Shown: in pieces, positions 17,217 through 26,617 of the stretch
Layout: each line of letters begins with the position of its first letter
Position numbering within the stretch: the stretch's first letter is position 1
Source: an uncultured Methanospirillum sp.
GTDB lineage: Archaea > Halobacteriota > Methanomicrobia > Methanomicrobiales > Methanospirillaceae
DNA: 64,000 bases
Assembly (NCBI RefSeq): GCF_963668475.1
Contig: NZ_OY764544.1
Span: 3,843,986 to 3,907,985, forward strand
Direction of reading: 5' to 3'
Translations under genes and position numbers: made by a program
The notes under the pieces: model-generated
Told to the model about the DNA's origin: nothing
Database searches by the model: none
What the model saw: the letters and a program-made list of their open reading frames with translations, nothing else

Positions 17217-18650
17217 ATGCTCCGCCCTTCGTTATTTCGGGCAATACAAATATCATTTCTTGTACTGGCAGGTGGTTTGTTTCTGTTCGTATCTCCTGTT
17301 GCATCTGAAGTATCAGTTGGTACCCTCATTGATACGGTGGGGATGGTTCACGACAGTTCTACCTTCACCCAGGGATATGGCAATCCGTACGTGAATGGTT
17401 CGGCCCAACTCTTTCGTGACTCGACCATGACCAATGGCGGAGCCCTTGCCCTCTCAAAGACTGTCTCAACCGGAGGAAAGACTGCAGAGAGCGGGTCGGT
17501 TGACTCCCAGAAGGTTATCAGTTATGATGCTGGATCTACTGGCAGTCATCTTGCAGCAAGCGAGAATATCATCACCACGACAACCAAGGGTTCTAATGAT
17601 AGTTCATCAATTCTCTGTGCCCTGGCATCAGGTGACTCCGGCTCAGATTCAAACAGATCGTTTACTGCATCTGCATCGATGGATGTTATCACTGCAAATA
17701 CCCTTCAACTCACATCAAGAACCCGGATCTCATCTGAAGAAATCCAGTATTCGGTGAGTGCAAACTCATCAAACCCTGCAGGAAATGCCTCAAGCCCGGC
17801 CATCATCGGAAGTTCATTCACCTACGGCTCCGGAACTTCCAGCGATATGAATATGGCATCTGACCGGTCGAAGGTTGCAGGACTCTTTGACCTCTTCAGC
17901 AGGGTATATCGTGGTGATACGAGTGCCACTATTCAGGCACAGACCCAGGGGACCGGGATGGTAAACTCACGGACGGTTGCTGAACATGTGTATGACAGCA
18001 GAAACTCTACCGGCCAGACCGAGTGGGCAGGAACAGCAGTGTATGCAGCCACACTTCTCACTAATGGAGGAACCCTTGCAGAGACCCGGTCACTTTCAGC
18101 AGATAAGACAACCTCATCGCAGCGGCTCGTGAGTTATCATGCGAGCGGCTCAAACGCGATGCAGACCGAGGAGAGGGTCATTGCAGTCAAGCAGGTGAGC
18201 GGTAATGCGAACACATCCACTGATCCAAGTTGTGTCTTTGGTGGTGGATCGACCACTGCAAATGGTTCGGCTGCCTCATATCAGTCAGTGAGTGCATCAT
18301 CGCAGGCAATGGGTGTTGATTCAGCACAGATCGAGTCTGTTGCAGAGATGGATATCGGAAGTGAAAAGAACGGAACTGCACCGGTGGTAGTGCATTACAG
18401 GGCAGACATCGCGTCACCGGTTGAGTTTGATTCATCCATTCTTCAGAAGATGACAGATCCCAACAACGATGGTAAATTCGAGGATCTGAACGGGAATGGA
18501 CGCCTCGACATGCAGGACCTTGTTCTGCTCTTCAGGAATTTCGACTGGCTTTCAAAAAGCGATATATCCTCAAGGTTTGATTTCAATCGTAATGGCAGGG
18601 TTGATTTTGCAGATCTCACCCGGGCATTTCGGGATATTCAGCAGAGATGA
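17217..18650 (+). CDS. Secreted two-repeat surface protein ending in a dockerin-type domain
   Basis: 477 residues. A signal peptide (about residues 10-32) is followed by two related Ser/Thr/Gly-rich repeats of about 190 residues. Each carries a TNGGxLA element, an S-x-x-K-T element and an ISYxAxG/VSYHASG element. The last 60 residues hold two calcium-loop motifs, DLNGNGRLDMQD and DFNRNGRVDFAD, separated by a helix, as in type I dockerin domains. Dockerins bind cohesins on partner proteins; no cohesin is recognised in this window. The body has no known enzyme domain. Confidence 0.75.
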   Translation: MLRPSLFRAIQISFLVLAGGLFLFVSPVASEVSVGTLIDTVGMVHDSSTFTQGYGNPYVNGSAQLFRDSTMTNGGALALSKTVSTGGKTAESGSVDSQKVISYDAGSTGSHLAASENIITTTTKGSNDSSSILCALASGDSGSDSNRSFTASASMDVITANTLQLTSRTRISSEEIQYSVSANSSNPAGNASSPAIIGSSFTYGSGTSSDMNMASDRSKVAGLFDLFSRVYRGDTSATIQAQTQGTGMVNSRTVAEHVYDSRNSTGQTEWAGTAVYAATLLTNGGTLAETRSLSADKTTSSQRLVSYHASGSNAMQTEERVIAVKQVSGNANTSTDPSCVFGGGSTTANGSAASYQSVSASSQAMGVDSAQIESVAEMDIGSEKNGTAPVVVHYRADIASPVEFDSSILQKMTDPNNDGKFEDLNGNGRLDMQDLVLLFRNFDWLSKSDISSRFDFNRNGRVDFADLTRAFRDIQQR

Positions 18651-18734
18651 TTCATTTCTGTATGCCGGTGCAGCGGTACTCCCTGCATCTTTATCAGGAA
18701 ACTGAAACATAGTATCATCATACCGGGGATCGCC

Positions 18735-20651
18735 GTGCAGGAAATATCCATCATTCGTGTTCTCTTCGTCGATGACAACGAGGATCTCTGCAGAATTTTC
18801 CGGTTATTTCTTGAAGCCAGCAGGGAATTTTCTGTGTTTACATGTCTTTCAGCTGAAGAAGGGCTTGAGTATCTAAAGACACATCCGGTCGATGCGGTCA
18901 TCTCTGATTATGCAATGCCATATATGGATGGCATTGAGTTTTTAAAGATCATCAAGCAGCAGTATCCTGATCTGCCGTTCATCATGCTGACCGGTGAGGA
19001 CAGCAAAGAGATAGCCATTGAGGCGTTAAATGCAGGTGCAGACTTTTACCAGAATAAGGGTGATGAACTCGATATCCAGACCCTTGATATCGCAAAGAAG
19101 GTACGGGTCCTGGTCAGCCAGCGGGAAGCAGTCAGTGCAGTCAGACGAAAGGATGCAATCCTTGAAGCCATCAGTTATGCAGCCGAACAGTTCTTGAAAG
19201 GAACGATCCTTCATATAGATTCCCGCGACATTCTCGGAAGGCTTGGTGTTGCGACCGGAGCAGACCTTGTCTACCTTGTCAATGTCAGGGATTGTGAGAC
19301 CGAGCCAACAGGCTGCGAAGTCTCTGTGGTCTGGTCACGAACAGAGAACAGACAGCCGGGATCACCATCACACTGGCCTGAACACTGGCATTCGACTCTT
19401 ACTACAAGCCGGTCATTTTCAGGTGGCCTCTCAACAATGCCCGCAATTGATAGAGAGTTCTTGCAGAAAGAAGGCATTGCTTCTCTCCTGATCCTTCCAA
19501 TTTATGCTAACTCCCAGATGTGCGGGTATCTTGTCTTTGAAGATCATGAGCAGGAGCAGAGACGCTCTTCGATTGAGATTCAGACCCTTATCATGGCTGC
19601 GGAGATTATCGGTTCTGCCCGGTACAGGCGGCACATTGAAGAGTTTTACAAGAGTCCGGTGGAGGAGGCAAATCTTGGGATCTTTCTCTTCTGTGATACG
19701 GTGTTCAGGTATGTAAATCCCCGGATCTGTTCCATCTTCGGGTACCGGCGTGAAGAGTTGCTTAAACTCAAAGATCCCCTGGTGCTTATTCACCCGTCTG
19801 ATCATGAGTTGTTTATTAAGAGTATCGCCAAGGCGATGGAGGGGGTAGATCAGCCACACAATTTTGAATGTACCGGAATCAGGAAGGACGGTCGTGAAAT
19901 ATTTCTTGAGATATACCTGACCACCATCAAACTTCTGGACTCCCGGTGTATTGCAGGCAATATCATCGATATTACTGACCGGAGGATCATTCAGCAGTCT
20001 CTTCAGGAGAGTGAGCAGCGGTACCGCAGGCTTGCCGAGCAGCTTGATGATCTGATCCTTGTCATCGATCCCTCCTGGATTATAACATATGTCAATCCTG
20101 CTGGAATGACGGCTTTTCCCGGGCTTGGTAACGGTCCCCTTTCTGATATCAGGAATGTATTTACCGACCAGATCTATGCCCGTTTTCTGGAACTGGTTGA
20201 AGAGTCAATCGGTGACGGGAGTATACGGTCCTGGAGTATGGAGATCCCCCTGCCAGACCAGGAGAGCAGGTGGTTTGACATCTCAATCACTCCCCTTAAG
20301 ATCGATGACGGGCAGATATCATCACTCGTTGTTTACTTTCATGATGTCTCGTTCAGAGTCCAGCGGGAAGAAGAGATCCGTCGTGCAGGTCTCGCCCAGC
20401 TTGAACTGAACATGGAGCAGTTCCAGATCCTCAACGATGAGATTCGCAACCCGATACAGGTGATTAAAGGGCTTAATCTCCTGCAGGGCGGTGAGTATTC
20501 AGGCAAGATTGAGGTGCAACTGGGTATTATCAACGATCTCATCGATAAACTGGATCGTGCCTGGGTGCAGTCTGAGAAGGTACACAAGTTCCTGCTCCGG
20601 CATTATCAGCATGGGATGTATATCGAGCGGGATACCGATTCCGGAACGTAA
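18735..20651 (+). CDS. Receiver-GAF-PAS-PAS signalling protein lacking a kinase ATPase domain
   Basis: 638 residues, GTG start at 18735 with GGGGATC upstream. Residues 8-120 are a receiver with Asp13/Asp14, phospho-acceptor Asp58 (SDYAMP), Thr86 and Lys108. A GAF-like domain (about 140-290) and two PAS domains (about 300-420 and 425-550) follow. The tail (about 550-635) resembles the dimerisation/phospho-acceptor helices of Methanomicrobiales PAS kinases (ILNDEIRNPIQVIKGL). The position normally held by the phospho-acceptor His is Glu, and no HATPase domain follows. It is probably a non-catalytic integrator of signals. Confidence 0.82.
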   Translation: MQEISIIRVLFVDDNEDLCRIFRLFLEASREFSVFTCLSAEEGLEYLKTHPVDAVISDYAMPYMDGIEFLKIIKQQYPDLPFIMLTGEDSKEIAIEALNAGADFYQNKGDELDIQTLDIAKKVRVLVSQREAVSAVRRKDAILEAISYAAEQFLKGTILHIDSRDILGRLGVATGADLVYLVNVRDCETEPTGCEVSVVWSRTENRQPGSPSHWPEHWHSTLTTSRSFSGGLSTMPAIDREFLQKEGIASLLILPIYANSQMCGYLVFEDHEQEQRRSSIEIQTLIMAAEIIGSARYRRHIEEFYKSPVEEANLGIFLFCDTVFRYVNPRICSIFGYRREELLKLKDPLVLIHPSDHELFIKSIAKAMEGVDQPHNFECTGIRKDGREIFLEIYLTTIKLLDSRCIAGNIIDITDRRIIQQSLQESEQRYRRLAEQLDDLILVIDPSWIITYVNPAGMTAFPGLGNGPLSDIRNVFTDQIYARFLELVEESIGDGSIRSWSMEIPLPDQESRWFDISITPLKIDDGQISSLVVYFHDVSFRVQREEEIRRAGLAQLELNMEQFQILNDEIRNPIQVIKGLNLLQGGEYSGKIEVQLGIINDLIDKLDRAWVQSEKVHKFLLRHYQHGMYIERDTDSGT

Positions 20652-20902
20652 ACGGTTTTTTGGATCCCGGATCACCTTTCTGTTATTATCTGTTCACTCT
20701 CTGGATTCTCGGCTCTTGTAGATCTGGCATTCCTCGCCACTGTTGCATTTCGGCACGGTATGAGCCTGATGAACTTCGATCTCCTGATATTATGGATTTT
20801 GTATGAATACTGAAGCACCGTTCGATAATATGTGAATGGAATACCTTCGGATGTACAATACAGATAGTGATAACCGGTGCCGGTGAGAGAGGTACCTGTT
20901 TC

Positions 20903-22150
20903 ATGTCTGGGAATTTTTCGCTGGGTATCATCGGGGGTGGGCCTGCCGGGCTCTTCTGTGCATTGCAGGCAGCAGGTGAAGGCCTGAATGTTGTCGTGTT
21001 TGAGAAGAAGAGGTCCTGTGGCAATAAACTGCTGATCAGCGGGTCAGGTCAGTGCAATGTTACCCATGACGGTGATGTGAGATCGTTTCTGACTCATTAC
21101 GGGGAGAACGCCTCATTTCTAAAACCTGCACTGATGAACTTCTCTAATCAGGATCTGATACGGTTTTTCAATGATAATCAGGTTCCTCTTGAGATCGAGA
21201 TCGGGGGAAAAGTGTTCCCGGTCTCACGAAAGGCATCAGATATTCTTGATCTTCTTGTTGGTGAGTGTCGTACGCGTGGCGTTGAGATTCGGAGCCAGCA
21301 GCCGGTCGTTTCGGTGTCTATTGAAGATGGCAGATTTTTGATACAGAGTGGCACAGACAAGGTCAGTGCCGATGCGTTGGTGATAGCAACCGGTGGTGAT
21401 ACCTATCCTGCCACCGGTTCAACCGGTGACGGGTTCAGATTCGCCCGTGACCTTGGTCACCAGGTTGCAGAGACTGGTCCGGCCCTCACCGGTGTATACG
21501 TGCGAGACTATCTGTTCACGGATTTGTCAGGGATCTCATTTGCTGATCGGCCGGTCTCTCTCTTCAGGAACGGGAAGAAGATCAAAACGCACACCGGAGA
21601 TATTCTCTTCACTCATACCGGACTTTCCGGGCCTGGAATTCTTGATTTTTCCAGGTATATCAGACCTGCTGATACTCTTCGTATCTCGTTTATGCCCGGG
21701 ACTGATGCACGGAAAGTGAATGAGGATCTGGTCAGTCTGATTGCCGCTGCTGGCAATCGACAGGTAAAGACTGTGCTTGGGGCATTTGATCTCCCTGACC
21801 GGTTTATCAGAAAAATTATGGAACTTGCCGGTGTTAATCTGGAGCTCACCGCTGCCCATCTCTCCAAAAAAGACCGGACTGCACTGGTAGATCTTCTGAC
21901 CGCCTGTCCTTTTGTTGTTGCGCGACTTGGAGGACCTGATGAAGCGATGGTTACCCGAGGTGGTGTTGAGTTGTCAGAGGTAAACCCGAAGACGATGGAG
22001 TCACGAATTGTTCCCGGTTTATTCTTTGCAGGTGAGGTTCTTGATATTGACGGGGATACGGGGGGATATAATCTTCAGGCTGCGTTCTCGACTGCAGTGC
22101 TGGCAGCGAAACGGGTGAGGGTTATAGCGAGTACTAAGCCGGAGTCGTGA
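20903..22150 (+). CDS. NAD(P)/FAD-dependent oxidoreductase, BaiN/HI0933 family
   Basis: 415 residues from ATG 20903, preceded by GAGAGGT; an upstream start would add 12 residues. The FAD dinucleotide-binding motif GIIGGGPAGLFCA is at the N-terminus, followed by the family motif NKLLISGSGQCNVTH. Near the C-terminus are ATRGGVELSEV-like text (VTRGGVELSEVNPKTMES) and GLFFAGEVLDIDGDTGGYNLQAA, diagnostic of the HI0933/YhiN/BaiN flavoproteins. The family includes bile-acid and other ene-reductases; its natural substrate in methanogens is unknown. The gene stands alone. Confidence 0.88.
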   Translation: MSGNFSLGIIGGGPAGLFCALQAAGEGLNVVVFEKKRSCGNKLLISGSGQCNVTHDGDVRSFLTHYGENASFLKPALMNFSNQDLIRFFNDNQVPLEIEIGGKVFPVSRKASDILDLLVGECRTRGVEIRSQQPVVSVSIEDGRFLIQSGTDKVSADALVIATGGDTYPATGSTGDGFRFARDLGHQVAETGPALTGVYVRDYLFTDLSGISFADRPVSLFRNGKKIKTHTGDILFTHTGLSGPGILDFSRYIRPADTLRISFMPGTDARKVNEDLVSLIAAAGNRQVKTVLGAFDLPDRFIRKIMELAGVNLELTAAHLSKKDRTALVDLLTACPFVVARLGGPDEAMVTRGGVELSEVNPKTMESRIVPGLFFAGEVLDIDGDTGGYNLQAAFSTAVLAAKRVRVIASTKPES

Positions 22151-22316
22151 TTAAATACCCGGGTTCATCAGGTGAAACCGGGGCATGCCGATTGGTACGA
22201 CTGTTGAAAAATCCTTCAGCTTCTGATCTGATGGTAACCGGGGCCCGGGGTTGGTGTGAATGTCGTACAGGAGTCATTGCGGAACCTGATCCTGATCGCT
22301 GTCCAATCCTTTGTTT

Positions 22317-22601
22317 CGCGGACATCTCGCGGGAATGGGCGCGAGTACCAAAATCTCCTGATTGCATATCCGACCTCTTTACTTCTTCAGATTGGGTTTC
22401 TGGATCTCATCTCGCGGAAAACTAAAACTCACTTGTATACTCACATACTATTGATGATGTGTCTGATCATGCACTGTATATTCTCATTTTCCGCGATATG
22501 TACATAAAAGCTAATAATTTTATATATATATTATATACAGGGTCTATACGTGCCTGGATTTGTCGCGGAAAGCACCCGCAATCTTCCGCGACGTTCCGCG
22601 A
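22317..22601. repeat. Cluster of TCGCGGAA motifs in direct and inverted copies around an AT-rich tract
   Basis: Exact or near copies of TCGCGGAA or its complement occur at 22317, 22327 (one extra G), 22412-22421, 22487-22496 (inverted), 22563-22570, 22584-22591 (inverted) and 22594-22601 (inverted). TCGCGGAAAA and TTTTCCGCGA form a ten-base inverted repeat around a 65-base spacer. GTCGCGGAA (22562-22570) and TTCCGCGAC (22584-22592) form a hairpin with a 13-base loop. An almost pure A/T tract of 26 bases (22512-22537) lies between them. No gene is apparent here. Confidence 0.6.
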
Positions 22602-22611
22602 TAACCCTGTT

Positions 22612-22629
22612 TACCGGTTGATCCTGCCG
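22612..22629 (+). other. 18-nt match to the 5' end of archaeal 16S rRNA
   Basis: TACCGGTTGATCCTGCCG differs by one base from the nearly universal start of archaeal 16S rRNA (TTCCGGTTGATCCTGCCG). The similarity stops right after it, and no further rRNA sequence follows. It may be a relic of recombination at an rRNA operon, or chance. Confidence 0.5.
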
Positions 22630-23264
22630 TGAGACTTCTGTATACTGAAGATATCTGTTAATTAGTGTCGATGATGGCTGAAGCAGATTATGGTTTTAAT
22701 ACCACTCGTTTTTTCCCTGCAATATCGCAAAAGAGTATCATACACCATTTCAACGAGGTTAATGATACCTATGTAGGGTTTTCAATGCATCCGGCTCAAC
22801 CTTATTTATTTGTAGTATTGTTTGCTTTTGTTCGATTCACCATTCGCCATGAACATTTTTTCCTGGTTATAGCAAAGCCGGGATACAATAATCCCTGTCA
22901 TAATACTGATCTGATTTTCTGTGAAAATGGTGTCAATCCAATCTGGTGGACATATGTCGGGATGATATCAAACAAACCGAACGATGATCGGCAAAACAAC
23001 CCCATAAGTAAGAGAGCCGTTTCGAGGGTTTAGGAGATCGGTTTTCTTTGTACAACTACCGGAGAGGAATACCCACCGGTTCAGCGTTAAATCCGTCTTC
23101 CATGTGATTAGGACCCTACCCACATCCACATGTTGTGGGCTGTGATTCTGGATAATCTGGTAAAATCCTGGAATATCTCATCTCTCATGCTGATATGAAT
23201 CTCCTCAAGAACCATATGCGGGAACAGCCAAAAAATACAGCAGAATTCCGGAGCAACCTTGCCC
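22630..23264. other. Gene-free region upstream of thiC
   Basis: About 630 bases with no gene I can support. One 122-codon frame on the plus strand (22665-23033) has no recognisable domain and codon use unlike its neighbours. The minus strand has scattered open fragments broken by stops, for example around 22790-23095. This may be old decayed coding sequence. No riboswitch consensus is convincing ahead of thiC. Confidence 0.4.
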
Positions 23265-24497
23265 ATGACACCCACACTAATCCAAGCCGTACAGAAAGGA
23301 ATCATTCCATCCGCAGTTTATTCCATTGCTGCCAGTGAGGGGGTCCCTCCTGAATATGTTCAGGAATGTATAGCATCCGGGTGTATCGTCATCATGCAGA
23401 GAGACGGGCACTGCGCCGGTATCGGAAAAGGGCTGCGTACAAAAATCAATGTAAATCTGGGAACCTCATCCTCGAAAGCCTACCTTGAAGATGAGATCAA
23501 AAAAGCACAAATCGCTGAAAAGTTCGGGGCAGACACAATTAGCGATTTGTCAATGGGCGGGGATATTGAAAGAATCCGGAAGACAATCTTCTCTTCGACC
23601 AGCCTCCCCATCACCACTGTTCCCGTTTATCAGACCGTTTCGGAGATTGGTCTGAAGAAGATGACCGCTGATGATATTATTGAAACGGTCAGGTCTCATG
23701 CAGAAGAGGGTATGAGTTCACTGGTCATACATACTGTCACTTCAGCAATGCTCGCACAGATCCGGAAAAGAAAGCGTATTCTGGGAGTAGTTTCCAAAGG
23801 AGGATCTATCACCAGTGCGTTCATGGCGATCAACGAATGTGAAAACCCATTCATTGAACATTTCGATACCATCCTCCAAATCTGCCAGGACCATGATATT
23901 GTCCTCTCGCTGGGCAATACGGCACGGAGTGGCTGTATCAATGACCAGCGTGATATGCTCCAGCGAATGGAGGAGAAGAACAACGTAATTCTTGCAGAAA
24001 AGGCCCATGCTGCCGGGGTTCAGGTTATTATCGAGGGTGCGGGTGGTCATATCCGTCTGGATCGGATTGCTCCGATGATCCGCCGTTACAAAAAAATGGC
24101 AGACTTCCCTCTCTTTGTTGCCGGTCCGCTCCCGACTGATATTGGAGTCGGGTATGATCACATCGCTGGCTGTGCCGGAGCAAGTACGGCAAGTGCTGCC
24201 GGTGCTGATTATCTCTGCTATATCACGCCGGCTGAACATCTCGGTCTTCCGACAGTGGATGCTGTAAAAGAGGGGCTCATTGCGTTCAGGATCGCTGCCC
24301 ATATTGGTGATACCGTTAAGTCGGGAGTTATGGCTGAGGACCGGTCCGTGGCCATGCTTCGGTCTGTTCTTGACAGAGAGGGACAGGTCAGATGTGCCAT
24401 CGATCCTGAACGGGCCTCCTCACTTTCTGATGGTGAGCCGGAATGCACAATGTGTGGGGAATTCTGTGCGATTAAGATCATACAGGAACTCCAGTGA
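23265..24497 (+). CDS. thiC: Phosphomethylpyrimidine synthase ThiC
   Basis: 410 residues from ATG 23265 (MTPTLIQAV). ThiC is a radical-SAM-type enzyme that rearranges aminoimidazole ribotide to the hydroxymethylpyrimidine phosphate of thiamine. The body shows ThiC marks such as INVNLGTSS, DLSMGGDI, TVPVYQT and VEGAGGH-like text (IEGAGGHIRLD). The C-terminal cluster-binding motif CTMCGEFCAIK (Cys-x2-Cys-x4-Cys form) is present. It is of the shorter form lacking the bacterial N-terminal extension. It stands alone between two gene-poor stretches. Confidence 0.92.
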   Translation: MTPTLIQAVQKGIIPSAVYSIAASEGVPPEYVQECIASGCIVIMQRDGHCAGIGKGLRTKINVNLGTSSSKAYLEDEIKKAQIAEKFGADTISDLSMGGDIERIRKTIFSSTSLPITTVPVYQTVSEIGLKKMTADDIIETVRSHAEEGMSSLVIHTVTSAMLAQIRKRKRILGVVSKGGSITSAFMAINECENPFIEHFDTILQICQDHDIVLSLGNTARSGCINDQRDMLQRMEEKNNVILAEKAHAAGVQVIIEGAGGHIRLDRIAPMIRRYKKMADFPLFVAGPLPTDIGVGYDHIAGCAGASTASAAGADYLCYITPAEHLGLPTVDAVKEGLIAFRIAAHIGDTVKSGVMAEDRSVAMLRSVLDREGQVRCAIDPERASSLSDGEPECTMCGEFCAIKIIQELQ

Positions 24498-24764
24498 CAA
24501 TGCTACCTGATGTTGATAGATAGTATCTGAACCAGAATTTGGACAACTATCTGCATCTTGAGTTGATTCCATCAGCTTGGCTGAAACCGTGTGATGGAGA
24601 CAGGTAGATGGCAGGTCTGTTTTATTGTGTTGGTTTTACAGTATAAAATGTAATCCTCCTGTAATAGGAATTAATTTGTAAACCCTTCATCACTCGACTC
24701 CATTTATTATTTCATCTGCCCTAATAGGCTGAGTATTCAGTACTTTTGCACGACATGGAGACCA

Positions 24765-24896
24765 TCATTGTGCACTATGCTTAGCAGGGATTCCATATAC
24801 ATGATGTTCAAGAAAAATACGGTCATCAGAACTAAGATCTTCAACATAAGTCAGACCAAGTGTTTCTAAACGGGTTAATAGCCAGGGATGACTTGT
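24765..24896 (-). pseudogene. Unrecognised C-terminal coding remnant
   Basis: In the 426-base gap after thiC, a minus-strand frame of 43 codons reads like real protein (HPWLLTRLETLGLTYVEDL, ending GIPAKHSAQ stop). It is preceded directly by an in-frame stop and has no start codon. It looks like the tail of a gene whose front has been lost; the family is not recognised. Nothing else is seen between 24498 and 24923. Confidence 0.35.
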
Positions 24897-24923
24897 TCAA
24901 AGAGCTAAAATGTACTTAACCAT

Positions 24924-25349
24924 TTACCGAGCGATATAGAAATCATCGTTTATTATATTATGAACACTTTTAATAAATTGTACAATATTTCCAGTTTTCT
25001 GGAAAAAATAAAACTTTTCATAATCAATTTTGAATTTTAATATTTCATCTTTGGAATAACAGGAGTAGAGAATAAAAGGAGTTTTAATTCCTTTCTGTCT
25101 CAAAGATCGAAAAAAATCAATGCCATTTATTCTGTTCATATTATAATCGGAAATTATTAAATCAAATTCCTGATTAATAAGAAATTGATATGCTTGGTCA
25201 GGTTTTTGGCAGATCTGTACATGCCAGTTACCTTCTTTTTCTAGGATGAGTTTCATGACCTCTAACCACCCCAAAGCATCATCAACGAAAAGAATAGATA
25301 ATTGTAAATTAGCCTGAATTATATTTGGGGACGAATTATCCAAATTCAC
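24924..25349 (-). CDS. Stand-alone response regulator receiver
   Basis: 141 residues, a single receiver domain (about residues 14-130) with no output domain. The acidic pair (VDDA), phospho-acceptor Asp in ISDYNM, Ser/Thr-position serine (YSCYS) and Lys in FFQKTG are all present. The gene is much more AT-rich than the surrounding chromosome. It is divergent from the HTH-PAS gene at 25443, 93 bases away, which has the same composition, so the two probably arrived and act together. Confidence 0.85.
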   Translation of the reverse strand: MNLDNSSPNIIQANLQLSILFVDDALGWLEVMKLILEKEGNWHVQICQKPDQAYQFLINQEFDLIISDYNMNRINGIDFFRSLRQKGIKTPFILYSCYSKDEILKFKIDYEKFYFFQKTGNIVQFIKSVHNIINDDFYIAR

Positions 25350-25442
25350 GAATAGATATCTTTTTAGATCCCTTAATAAAACATAGTATTATGGTATACA
25401 TTAGTAATAACCTATTATAGTAATAATGATCTTTTTTTATTA

Positions 25443-26369
25443 ATGCCCTCAGATATCATCGATATCATCCTACATCAATTAAAAAACCAAAATAAGGCCT
25501 TATCAATATCAGAGATTGCTAAAAAAGCAAATATTTCCAGATTTACAGCAGCACGATACCTTGAACTTTTACATTTTTCAGGCCAGGTTAAGAGATTTGA
25601 GGTTGGGAAAGCTAAGAAATATATGCTTACTTCTGAACTGAATCTTTGTTCTTTATCTGATCTAACTTCAGATTTAATTATAGTTTTAAATAGCGAATTT
25701 AAAATCGTCTTTATCAATGATGCATATTTAAATTTTTCACACCTGACCAAGAATATGGTAATTGGCAGAAGAATTGATGCATTAAATCTAGACGTTTTTT
25801 CTAATTTAAACATCCTTGATCTGTTACAAAATTGCCAAGTTGGCGAGTTAAAAAATTATATTCTGGAGATAAATCGTAACAATTGCAAATTTTTTTATGA
25901 GTTAACCTTTATAAAAGTAATCATAACTTTTTTCAAGACTACAATTTCCATAGTTGTAGAAGATATTACTGAAAAAAAAAGAATTGACGAAGAATTGAAA
26001 TTTCTTGCAACGATAGTCATTTGCTCTGAAGATGCTATTATCGGAGTAGACAAGACATTTTTTATAAAAAGTTGGAATGTTAGGGCTGAAGGATTATTTG
26101 GGTATACTCCAGAAGAAGTTATCGGTTTGCCCATTTCTGTTCTTTGTCCACCAAAATCCAACGATTTCTCAAATGTGTTTACTCGGGTGATTAATGGTGA
26201 GTCCATTCATCGACAGAGATGTAGAAGAAGATGCAAAGATGGTTCAATTGTTGACATGTCCCAAATTATTACGCCTGTGTATAGTCAATCTGGTGAGATT
26301 GTCGGCTCTTCTATTATCTATAGAGATATTAAAAACAAACCAAAATCCCGGAAACTACTTGACATGTAA
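25443..26369 (+). CDS. HTH-PAS-PAS sensory protein without kinase domain
   Basis: 308 residues. The N-terminus (about 1-62) is a winged helix-turn-helix (SISEIAKKANISRFTAARYLELL). It is followed by two PAS domains: about 70-180, and about 185-300, which contains the motif GLFGYTPEEVIGLPIS. There is no histidine kinase or other output domain after the second PAS, so the HTH is probably the output. A-T rich like the divergent receiver gene. Methanomicrobiales carry many such HTH-PAS proteins; the ligand is unknown. Confidence 0.8.
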   Translation: MPSDIIDIILHQLKNQNKALSISEIAKKANISRFTAARYLELLHFSGQVKRFEVGKAKKYMLTSELNLCSLSDLTSDLIIVLNSEFKIVFINDAYLNFSHLTKNMVIGRRIDALNLDVFSNLNILDLLQNCQVGELKNYILEINRNNCKFFYELTFIKVIITFFKTTISIVVEDITEKKRIDEELKFLATIVICSEDAIIGVDKTFFIKSWNVRAEGLFGYTPEEVIGLPISVLCPPKSNDFSNVFTRVINGESIHRQRCRRRCKDGSIVDMSQIITPVYSQSGEIVGSSIIYRDIKNKPKSRKLLDM

Positions 26370-26389
26370 GAGTATTTTACTCACCGATA

Positions 26390-26408
26390 ATGAGTCCACT
26401 TGACTCAT
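26390..26408 (+). terminator. Hairpin after the HTH-PAS gene
   Basis: ATGAGTC (26390-26396) and GACTCAT (26402-26408) form a seven-base-pair stem with a five-base loop, 20 bases after the stop codon. No T tract follows, so a terminator role is only likely. Confidence 0.4.
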
Positions 26409-26617
26409 CCAATTCTATCGTGTCCTGTATTTGTTTTTATGATATTCATATTCTCAACACGTTTGTTGCCACTGATTGGTAAAAATGCCCTTAATCTATG
26501 ATAATATGAGCCATTCAACCCCTAAAGCGGTGACCGGATTTATCTATTTCATCCGCCGAAAACAGTCCCCGCCGCTTTCACAGCACTACAATATCCCCTC
26601 TTCTCCGGCATAAGTGC

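Noticed and set aside
22665-23033. 122-codon open frame after the 16S-like fragment
   Set aside because: No domain, signal or ribosome-binding site; the composition looks non-coding.
23101-23180. Possible TPP riboswitch ahead of thiC (CTGGATAAT text)
   Set aside because: Only one short motif resembles the thiamine riboswitch; the CTGAGA element and the paired stems are not found on the plus strand.
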